Positions 52,946 through 60,151 of a stretch of 64,000 nucleotides of DNA are shown here, piece after piece. Made by a program: the position numbers and the translations under genes. The DNA is from JAIXWP01 sp965247015 (GTDB taxonomy: Bacteria; Bacteroidota; Bacteroidia; Flavobacteriales_D; Sanyastnellaceae), in the NCBI GenBank assembly GCA_965247015.1, contig CBDFGG010000004.1, positions 868,001 through 932,000 on the forward strand, given 5' to 3'. Position 1 is the stretch's first letter; the number at the start of each line of letters is the position of its first letter. Below the pieces are notes generated by a model that had not been told where the DNA came from, did not search any database, and was given only the letters and a program-made list of their open reading frames with translations.

Positions 52946-53960
52946 AGCGGCATTCCTAGTAAGACAAGGAGAAGCCGAACAAGCATTCGAGTGGCGCGAA
53001 ATACCTATGCCCGTAGCCAAAGAAGGCGAAGTACTAGTCGCCGTAGAAGCCTTTGGACTCAACTTCGCTGATGTACTAGCAAGACAAGGACTCTATCGCG
53101 AAGCACCGCCAATGCCGTGTGTGCTCGGATATGACATGGTAGGAAGAATTATTGCCGTTGGACCGAACGTTCATTCGGGTTGGATAGGAAAGAGAGTTAC
53201 AGCACTCACAAGATTCGGAGCTTACGCGACTCACATTGCTACACCCGTGATTGGAATAACAGAGGTTCCAGAAGAAATGCCAGACTTCGCGGCATGTGCA
53301 CTCGGCACGCAATACGTCACTGCTTACTACAGTTCTCGGTATTTACAACAAACCCGTAAAGGAGAACGAGTGTTGGTTCATGCTGCCCTTGGAGGTGTTG
53401 GTACTGCCCTCATTCAATTACTTCAAGATAGTGGTTGTGAAATCTATGCTACGGTAGGCTCTGATGAAAAGGTGGCTGAGTTAAAAGCGAAGGGTATCCA
53501 CGCCTTCAATTACAGCGAGAAAGATGTTTATGTAAAAATTAAAAATCATCTCGGTAAAAATCACCTCGATGTGTCGTTCAATTCTATTGCTGGAACGACC
53601 TTCAAGCAAGACATGAAATTGCTTGGTGCAAATGGTCGCTTGCTTTTATATGGCTTCGCAGAAAGAAGTGGAAAGAAAAAAGGCAAATGGGCCACTTACC
53701 AGTTGCTTTGGAATATGGGAATCGTTATACCCATCATGATGCTAGCATTCAGCAAGAGTATTATGGGTGTTAACATGCTAAAGATTGCAGACCAAAAACC
53801 ACAAATCATCAAAGATTGCCTGGATGAATTGGTGGCTCTTTGGAAGCAAAACAAAATAGCCCCCGTATCAGGCGGAATCTACAAACCAGAGCAATTAGCC
53901 TTGGCTCACAAGGACTTAGAACTGAGAAAAATCAAAGGAAAAGCGATAATTCGTTTATAA
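52929..53960 (+). CDS. Quinone oxidoreductase-like zinc-free MDR dehydrogenase
   Basis: A 343-aa medium-chain dehydrogenase/reductase. 'EAFGLNFADVLARQGLY', 'PCVLGYDMVGRIIAVGPNV' and the NADPH site 'VLVHAALGGVGTALIQL' are typical of quinone oxidoreductase/VAT-1-like enzymes; the catalytic and structural zinc cysteine sets are not seen. It probably reduces a quinone or enone with NADPH. It overlaps the preceding gene by 17 nt. Confidence 0.85.
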   Translation: MEHHSKAAFLVRQGEAEQAFEWREIPMPVAKEGEVLVAVEAFGLNFADVLARQGLYREAPPMPCVLGYDMVGRIIAVGPNVHSGWIGKRVTALTRFGAYATHIATPVIGITEVPEEMPDFAACALGTQYVTAYYSSRYLQQTRKGERVLVHAALGGVGTALIQLLQDSGCEIYATVGSDEKVAELKAKGIHAFNYSEKDVYVKIKNHLGKNHLDVSFNSIAGTTFKQDMKLLGANGRLLLYGFAERSGKKKGKWATYQLLWNMGIVIPIMMLAFSKSIMGVNMLKIADQKPQIIKDCLDELVALWKQNKIAPVSGGIYKPEQLALAHKDLELRKIKGKAIIRL

Positions 53961-54099
53961 TAAATCCGATTAATTCCGTTTCGAATCCTTTCCTCCCGAA
54001 TTTAATACCGTTCGTTCATTGCATCGATATTTCGTTAGATAAAAAACGAACTTAGTAACTACAACCTACCAAAAGTGTATTTACTAAAACCTGTTTCTT

Positions 54100-55638
54100 A
54101 TGTCTAACAAAGCATCCGATCAATTGCACAAACTCATCAAGAGTATGAGCAAGCCAGAGAAGCGCTACTTTAAGGTATTCTCTTCTCGACACATTATTGG
54201 TGATGAAAACAATTATCAAACATTGTTTGATGCCATCGACAAGCAGGACGATTACGATGAAGAAAAGTTGATGAAGAAATTCAAAGACAAAGTATTCGTG
54301 CAGCGTTTTTCCATTGCTAAAAACAGACTATATAATGCACTTCTAAAAAGTCTTGATTCATTTCACGCCAACAGCAGCGTGGAGGCGCAACTCCACAGAC
54401 AAGTGCACTCTGCAGAAATCCTTTACAACAAATCACTTTATGATCAAAGTCTAAAGGTGTTGCACAGCGCGCGTAAAGTGGCGGAGAAACATGAGATTTT
54501 GCATCTACTTGCTGAAATTTCGAAATGGGAGAAACGCATTCTTGAAAAGAATAACTATGATGATATTCAAGATGAATCGCAGCTCAACGAGATTCTAGAA
54601 AAAGATATGGAGGTAAATGAAAAGCTCCGTATCAATAGCGAATTATGGAACATCAAAAGCAGATTATTTAGTCAGCTCTATCGCCAGGGAAAGGTTCGTA
54701 GTGAAAGCGAAACTAAAATGTTTGAGCGCATACTTGATGATGCCAAATCAAAATGGTCGGGTAAGGATGTTGGAATTGAAAATGAATATATGCTTCAGCA
54801 CATTTCTAGCGCCTATCATTTCGCACTGGGGCAATATGCTGAATGCTATCCATATTTAAAGCAAAATATTTCTTTAATAGAAGGAAACACCCATCTATTC
54901 GAAGAAGAACCTGGCATCTATTTGTCAGTGCTTTCGAACACCATTTATGTTGGAATGCGATTGGGTGAATGGAAAGAAGCTTTTCAATATCTCGAGCAAC
55001 TTCGCGCTTACCCTGCAACCCTTGCGGAGCGCATGAATGAAGATTTAGAAATTCGTCTTTTTGCTTTGGGAAAAAGTACTGAACTCACGCTATATGCTCA
55101 AAGTGGAGAGTTTGAAAAAGGATTAGAAATGATTCCTGAAATTAAATTAGGACTTGGTGCTTTTGATGAACATTTGAGCAACGTAAGAAAGGCTCATTTC
55201 TATTTCAATATCGCAGTGATTTACTTTGGTCTAGAGCAATATCACGAATCATTGAAATGGGTCAACAAGTTGCTCAACAACGTTGACATTGATAAAACAA
55301 AAGACATCCATTGCATTGCTCAAATCTTGAATCTTGTGATTCATTTAGAGCTTGGAAATAAAGATTTACTCCCATACACCTTGCGCTCGACTCAACGCTT
55401 TCTTTCGACTAGAAATAAAGTATATGAGTTTGAAAATATCATGCTCACTTTCGTCAATGAAATGCTGAAAAAACGTTCTTCAAAAAACTCCGAAAGTCAA
55501 TATCAGCAGTTGATTGAAGAACTAGAAACCCTGAGAAAAAATCCGTTTGAGCAATTCGTTTTCGAGTACTTCGACTTTCTATCATGGGCAAAGAGCAAGC
55601 AAAACGGAAAGAAATTTCGTGAGCAGTTGGCAGCATAG
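54100..55638 (+). CDS. Uncharacterised cytoplasmic TPR-like helical protein
   Basis: A 512-aa protein without signal peptide or membrane segments. N-terminal 'LIKSMSKPEKRYFKVFSSRH' is followed by alpha-helical repeats that look like tetratricopeptides ('AEILYNKSLYDQSLKVLHSA', 'MRLGEWKEAFQYLEQL', 'VIYFGLEQYHESLKWVNKLL'). I recognise no catalytic motif. It is probably a Bacteroidota-restricted scaffold. The 139-nt gap before it shows no clear promoter. It is 23 nt upstream of thiL. Confidence 0.75.
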   Translation: MSNKASDQLHKLIKSMSKPEKRYFKVFSSRHIIGDENNYQTLFDAIDKQDDYDEEKLMKKFKDKVFVQRFSIAKNRLYNALLKSLDSFHANSSVEAQLHRQVHSAEILYNKSLYDQSLKVLHSARKVAEKHEILHLLAEISKWEKRILEKNNYDDIQDESQLNEILEKDMEVNEKLRINSELWNIKSRLFSQLYRQGKVRSESETKMFERILDDAKSKWSGKDVGIENEYMLQHISSAYHFALGQYAECYPYLKQNISLIEGNTHLFEEEPGIYLSVLSNTIYVGMRLGEWKEAFQYLEQLRAYPATLAERMNEDLEIRLFALGKSTELTLYAQSGEFEKGLEMIPEIKLGLGAFDEHLSNVRKAHFYFNIAVIYFGLEQYHESLKWVNKLLNNVDIDKTKDIHCIAQILNLVIHLELGNKDLLPYTLRSTQRFLSTRNKVYEFENIMLTFVNEMLKKRSSKNSESQYQQLIEELETLRKNPFEQFVFEYFDFLSWAKSKQNGKKFREQLAA

Positions 55639-55661
55639 CTAAAGAATGCGACCTTTGCAGC

Positions 55662-56705
55662 ATGAGTAATGAACGTACTGAACTAGAACAACTGGGTGAG
55701 TTTGGCTTGATAAAGCACCTCACTCAGTATTTCAAAATCAATCATAAAAGCACCGTTAAATCTATTGGTGACGATGCAGCGATTCTATCAATAGACGACC
55801 ACGAGCAATTGCTTGTAACGACTGATATGCTCGTAGAAGGAGTACACTTTGATTTGATGTACACCCCCCTAAAACATCTTGGATACAAAGCAGTGGTGGT
55901 CAACTTGAGTGATGTATATGCGATGAATGCTACACCAAAGCAGATTACTGTGAGCATCGCAGTAAGTAATCGTTTTTCTCTTGAAGCTATCGAAGAACTG
56001 TACAGCGGAATTCAAAAAGCTTGTGAGTGGTATGACATCGACTTGGTTGGAGGCGACACCACTTCTTCAAAAAGTGGATTGGTAATATCCATAACTGCTA
56101 TCGGTGTAGCGAGTCCTGAAAAGATTGCAACGCGCGCCGGCGCTCGTCTTAACGATCTTATCGTGGTATCCGGGGATCTCGGTGGTGCCTATATGGGTTT
56201 GCAAGTTTTGGAACGAGAAAAAGAAGTTTTCCGTTCAGTAAATGAAGCACAGCCTGACCTTTCAGGATATGATTATATTCTCGAAAGACAGTTAAAACCT
56301 GAAGCAAGAAAAGACATTGTAGAATTGCTCGAGCAGTTAGATGTAAAACCAACATCAATGATTGACATCTCGGATGGTCTGGCTTCTGAACTCTATCACA
56401 TCGCTGATCAAAGTTTTGTGGGTTGTGATATTTATGAAGAGAAAATACCGGTGAGTCCAGAGACGATTGCAACGGCAAAAGAATTCAACTTGGACTACAC
56501 CACTGCGGCATTGAATGGTGGTGAAGACTATGAATTGCTCTTCACGATCAAGCAAAAAGATTTAGAAAAAATTCAAGGCAATCCTCATTTCAGCATCATT
56601 GGTCATATCACCGAAGAGGCTTCTGGGTGCAGATTAATCACACGAGCAGGAGAGCCTATCACGTTGAAGGCCCAAGGTTGGAATGCATTTCGCAATGAAA
56701 TTTAA
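55662..56705 (+). CDS. thiL: Thiamine-monophosphate kinase
   Basis: A 347-aa ThiL of the PurM/AIR synthetase superfamily that makes thiamine diphosphate. 'SIGDDAAIL', 'TTDMLVEGVHFD', 'LVGGDTTSSKSG', 'MIDISDGLASELYHIA' and 'LNGGEDYELLF' are the ATP and substrate motifs. Its stop overlaps the convergent recJ stop by 4 nt. Confidence 0.95.
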   Translation: MSNERTELEQLGEFGLIKHLTQYFKINHKSTVKSIGDDAAILSIDDHEQLLVTTDMLVEGVHFDLMYTPLKHLGYKAVVVNLSDVYAMNATPKQITVSIAVSNRFSLEAIEELYSGIQKACEWYDIDLVGGDTTSSKSGLVISITAIGVASPEKIATRAGARLNDLIVVSGDLGGAYMGLQVLEREKEVFRSVNEAQPDLSGYDYILERQLKPEARKDIVELLEQLDVKPTSMIDISDGLASELYHIADQSFVGCDIYEEKIPVSPETIATAKEFNLDYTTAALNGGEDYELLFTIKQKDLEKIQGNPHFSIIGHITEEASGCRLITRAGEPITLKAQGWNAFRNEI

Positions 56706-58420
56706 TTACTAAGACGAACGTCTTTAAGATTCAATTGAAGAGAGCGTTGGCCTTGCCAAACGTTTTCTTCAATTGTAAATAGTATATCGATCGGAACATT
56801 TTGGCAAATCGCTTCGGCCCATTTCCCTAAGTCAAAACCGATTCCATCCATTCTTTTTTCTCTTCGCTCACCTTCATAAACTGCGAGTTTGAGGTGTGCA
56901 TTGTTCTCCCCAACAGCTCTGGTAGCGCCAGCATTCTTGAGATTTCTGACCATGAAAACAGGCTTCATATTATCAGGGCCAAAAGGAGCAAACATTTGTA
57001 GATGTTTGAAGAATCGCTCAGTGATATCCGCAAGTTTTATTTCCAAATCATATTCAACGAATGGCTTTGGTTTTTCGCTATGCAGTGATTCCTTTATAAT
57101 TTCATCGAAACGAATTCTGAAATCATCAAATTTTTGAGGTTTCATTGAAAGACCTGCTGCCATGGCGTGTCCGCCGTACTGATCTAGAAGGTCGCCACAT
57201 TTTCCTAGTACTTCATATAGATCTATTCCTGGAATAGAACGAGCGCTGCCTGCAAGCTTTCCTTCAATTTCAGAAAGAACGATTGCAGGTTTATAAAACT
57301 CTTCTACTAATCGTGAAGCAACAATTCCGACAACACCTTTATGCCATCCTTCATTTCGAACGACGGTACTGAAAGACTCCATATAGAATGGGTCTTGATG
57401 CACAAATTGTAGAGCCTCTTGTGTAATCAGCTTGTCTATTTTTCTGCGCTCATTATTGTTGTCTTCAACTAGTGCGCTTACTTTTTTAGCTGATGATTCA
57501 TCTTCTGCAATGAGGAGTTCTACCGCTTGTTTACCACTAAAAATTCTACCTGCGGCGTTAATTCTTGGAGCAAGAATGAATACTACATCCGTGATGTTCA
57601 GGGCAGGTTTTTGAAATTTCGCATGCTCCAACATGGCTTTAATTCCGGGACGTTGGTTTGTCTCCAATAACTTCAATCCCTCCGTTGCGAGTATTCTGTT
57701 CTCTCCCATCAACGGTACAATATCCGCACCGATAGAGATAGTCAATAAATCGAGGTAGTTGAACAAATCTTGTTCGTCATGCCCTTGCTTTCTGCACCAA
57801 CCTTGTAAAAATTTGAACCCCACGCCACAACCGCTAAGGCCCTTATCGGGATAAAGACAATCCTTTCTCTTTGGGTTTAGTACTGCGAATGCAGGAGGTA
57901 AATCACCGGGGGTATGGTGGTCACATACAATTACATCAATTCCTTTCGTATTGGCTAAGGCAATTTTTTCAGCATCCTTGATTCCACAATCCAATGTGAT
58001 GATGAGATCAAAATTTTCTTCAGCCGCCCACTCAACACATTTAAAAGAAAATCCATAACCTTCCTCATATCGGTCTGGAATGTAATAGTCACAATTGACT
58101 CCGAGATTTTTTAAAAATGAATATACCACCGTTACAGCAGTGGTGCCATCGACATCATAATCGCCGTATACAAGAATCTTTTGGCCTTCCTCCAAAGCAA
58201 CTTGAAGACGGTCCACCGCCTTATCCATATCCATCATCAAAAATGGATCGTGGAGTTGCTCGAGTGAGGGACGGAAGAATTCTTTCGCTTGATCAAATTG
58301 ATTAATTCCCCTTTGAAGAAGCAAGTGAGTGAGTACCTCGGAGATAGTGAGTTCGCTAGCCAAATCTTTAATTGTTTGACTATCAAAGCTTCTTTTCGGT
58401 ATCCAATCCTTTTGCATCAT
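56702..58420 (-). CDS. recJ: Single-stranded-DNA-specific exonuclease RecJ
   Basis: A 572-aa RecJ, a 5'-3' exonuclease of recombination and repair. DHH motifs: 'ILVYGDYDVDGTTAV', 'IITLDCGIKD', 'VIVCDHHTPGDLPPA', 'LNPKRKDCLYPDKGLSGCGV' in part; DHHA1 region with 'QYGGHAMAAGLSM'. The upstream ATG frame to 58438 is not supported; 58420 or 58417 fit better and a weak TATCCTCG lies at 58425-58432. Confidence 0.94.
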   Translation of the reverse strand: MMQKDWIPKRSFDSQTIKDLASELTISEVLTHLLLQRGINQFDQAKEFFRPSLEQLHDPFLMMDMDKAVDRLQVALEEGQKILVYGDYDVDGTTAVTVVYSFLKNLGVNCDYYIPDRYEEGYGFSFKCVEWAAEENFDLIITLDCGIKDAEKIALANTKGIDVIVCDHHTPGDLPPAFAVLNPKRKDCLYPDKGLSGCGVGFKFLQGWCRKQGHDEQDLFNYLDLLTISIGADIVPLMGENRILATEGLKLLETNQRPGIKAMLEHAKFQKPALNITDVVFILAPRINAAGRIFSGKQAVELLIAEDESSAKKVSALVEDNNNERRKIDKLITQEALQFVHQDPFYMESFSTVVRNEGWHKGVVGIVASRLVEEFYKPAIVLSEIEGKLAGSARSIPGIDLYEVLGKCGDLLDQYGGHAMAAGLSMKPQKFDDFRIRFDEIIKESLHSEKPKPFVEYDLEIKLADITERFFKHLQMFAPFGPDNMKPVFMVRNLKNAGATRAVGENNAHLKLAVYEGERREKRMDGIGFDLGKWAEAICQNVPIDILFTIEENVWQGQRSLQLNLKDVRLSN

Positions 58421-58530
58421 TCTGCGAGGATACACCAAAAAACATCAATTGGCGAGTATGTTACCGAACATATATTCAACAATATGCAATGAATATGCAA
58501 CCTATAACAAGTGGATCAGGTCTTTTTTTG

Positions 58531-58538
58531 TATATTCG
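58531..58538 (+). promoter_or_regulatory. Putative -7 element of the Cys-repeat lipoprotein gene
   Basis: TATATTCG, 7 of 8 to TAnnTTTG and identical to the acyl-CoA dehydrogenase element, ends 21 nt before the ATG at 58560. No TTTG lies at the expected upstream distance. Confidence 0.4.
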
Positions 58539-58559
58539 AGCCGCTAAAATTTTTACCAA

Positions 58560-59513
58560 ATGAAATTACGCAATTTTGCATTAATCTTCGTAACAGCCTT
58601 TGCCACAACCTTTTTCTTGGCAAGCTGCCTGAATGAAGAAAATAAAATCCCCGAAAACTGTTACGATGGAATCTTAAATAACGGTGAACAGTTTGTTGAC
58701 TGTGGAGGTCCTAATTGTGAACCATGTGACCACTGTATCAACGGTGTTTTCGAACCTTTCGAAGGAGAAACTTGCACAGACTGTGGTGGAGAATGTGGAG
58801 CATGTCCACAATGTCGTAACTGTGTGAAAGACGGTGATGAAGTGGGTATCGACTGCGGTGGTACTAATTGCGGTCCATGCTCAGCACTTTGTGGTGACTT
58901 TATGCTCAATGGTACAGAAGAACAAGTTGACTGTGGCGGTGCCTTTTGTGAAGCGTGTCCAGAATGTGATGACATGATTATGAATGGAACCGAAATCGGT
59001 ATCGACTGTGGAGGAACAGCTTGTTTGCCTTGTACGACCGATGGTAACTGTACTAACGGCATCGTAGACGGTGACGAATACTGGGTTGACTGCGGAGGTA
59101 CACACTGTCCAGAATGTGAAACAATCCTTTCTTGGAAAGTTGGTAATATTGATCACATCGTTGACGAAGGACTTATCACTGCTAGTGCTACCGCGAATGT
59201 TCTTACATTCTCAGGTGCTAGTGGAAGCGGCGGGATAATCACAGTTACTGTAACAACTCCAAGTACTTGGACTCAAGGTGCGACTTTCCTATGCACTCCT
59301 GCTACTTTCCCTGCAAACGCTATATCTTTCATCAACAATGGCACTGGTGTTACTTATACAAATGAATTCACTGGTGCTAACGCATCTGTTGTACTGAACA
59401 GATATATCCCAGCTCCAAATATCTTCAGAGCATCATTTAGCGGTACTTTGAAGAGTGATACTGGTCTTACAACTAGCATTCAAAACGGTGCTTTCTATTT
59501 CGACTTCCCATAA
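58560..59513 (+). CDS. Lipoprotein with six DCGG four-cysteine repeats
   Basis: A 317-aa lipoprotein: signal with lipobox 'FFLASC' (lipid Cys 23), then six tandem units of roughly 22-28 residues, each of the form C-x(10-12)-DCGG-x(1-2)-C-x2-C (for example 'VDCGGPNCEPC', 'IDCGGTNCGPC', 'VDCGGTHCPEC'), residues about 34-185. The last ~130 residues form a separate cysteine-poor domain rich in Thr, Ser and Gly that may be a beta-sandwich. Each unit could form two disulfides or bind metal; acidic NG.E/DGDE positions suggest calcium. Function unknown. Confidence 0.8.
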   Translation: MKLRNFALIFVTAFATTFFLASCLNEENKIPENCYDGILNNGEQFVDCGGPNCEPCDHCINGVFEPFEGETCTDCGGECGACPQCRNCVKDGDEVGIDCGGTNCGPCSALCGDFMLNGTEEQVDCGGAFCEACPECDDMIMNGTEIGIDCGGTACLPCTTDGNCTNGIVDGDEYWVDCGGTHCPECETILSWKVGNIDHIVDEGLITASATANVLTFSGASGSGGIITVTVTTPSTWTQGATFLCTPATFPANAISFINNGTGVTYTNEFTGANASVVLNRYIPAPNIFRASFSGTLKSDTGLTTSIQNGAFYFDFP

Positions 59514-59535
59514 TAGAACTAAATAAATCATAAGA

Positions 59536-59564
59536 AAGCCCGTTGCAAAACAACGGGCTTTTTT
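59536..59564 (+). terminator. Intrinsic terminator of the lipoprotein gene
   Basis: A 10-bp stem AAGCCCGTTG/CAACGGGCTT (59536-59545 and 59551-59560), loop CAAAA, followed by T-run. It lies just 8 nt before the -7 element of the next gene. Confidence 0.9.
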
Positions 59565-59571
59565 ATTGCCC

Positions 59572-59579
59572 TACATTTG
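59572..59579 (+). promoter_or_regulatory. Putative -7 element of the beta-barrel gene
   Basis: TACATTTG, full TAnnTTTG match, ends 22 nt before the ATG at 59602. It supports that start over 59566. The terminator above occupies the -33 region. Confidence 0.4.
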
Positions 59580-59601
59580 TGAACCTCAAAAACATGCAAT
59601 C

Positions 59602-60084
59602 ATGAAAATGAAACTACTGACTCTGACTGGAATGATAGTCATTCTAGCGAACTTGAGCCTTTCAGCTCAAAAGGAAAATGCTATCGGACTTCGCGGAGGC
59701 TGGTTTGGAGGAGTAACTTTCCAACACCAACTTTCAGGTTCGGCAACCCTTGAATTAATCGCTCAAGGCAGATACAGCTGGTTTAACATTACTGGTCTCT
59801 ATGAAATTCATAAAGACTTTTCTGATGTGGACGGAATGCAGTGGTATTATGGTGCGGGTGGACACATCGGCTTTTATCAATACAGAAAAGATCACCCTGT
59901 ATTTAACGATCGATACACCGGCAGCGCAACCTTTGTTGGCGCCGACGCTATTATCGGATTAGAGTATTTCTTCGATGAAATACCTTTTCAGATAAGCATT
60001 GACTACAAGCCTATGATAAATCTAGGTGGTGGCGGTGCATGGTGGTACAACGACGCTGGACTTGCTATTCGTTACGTTTTTTAA
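59602..60084 (+). CDS. Small outer-membrane beta-barrel-like protein
   Basis: A 160-aa exported protein. Signal peptide ('LLTLTGMIVILANLSLSAQ'); mature part shows alternating hydrophobic strands with aromatic ends ('AIGLRGGWFGGVTFQHQL', 'GAGGHIGFYQYRKDH', 'ADAIIGLEYFFDEI') and ends in the phenylalanine 'AIRYVF' usual for outer-membrane proteins. It resembles small 8-stranded barrels. Function unknown. ATG at 59602 gives the signal peptide directly. Confidence 0.75.
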   Translation: MKMKLLTLTGMIVILANLSLSAQKENAIGLRGGWFGGVTFQHQLSGSATLELIAQGRYSWFNITGLYEIHKDFSDVDGMQWYYGAGGHIGFYQYRKDHPVFNDRYTGSATFVGADAIIGLEYFFDEIPFQISIDYKPMINLGGGGAWWYNDAGLAIRYVF

Positions 60085-60096
60085 ATAAAAAATAGA

Positions 60097-60139
60097 GCAT
60101 AAAAAAAGCCTCTCGAATATCGAGAGGCTTTTTTTATGC
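60097..60139. terminator. Bidirectional terminator with 20-bp perfect arms
   Basis: A perfect inverted repeat with 20-bp arms and a 3-nt loop: core GCCTCTCGA-ATA-TCGAGAGGC (60108-60128) flanked by A7 and T7, then GCAT/ATGC. It terminates the beta-barrel gene on the plus strand and the endonuclease gene on the minus strand. Confidence 0.92.
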
Positions 60140-60151
60140 CTGAGCAAAAGA

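Noticed and set aside
58661..59156. 133-aa and 91-aa minus-strand ORFs
   Set aside because: Antisense to the DCGG repeats; their apparent repeats mirror the coding repeat.
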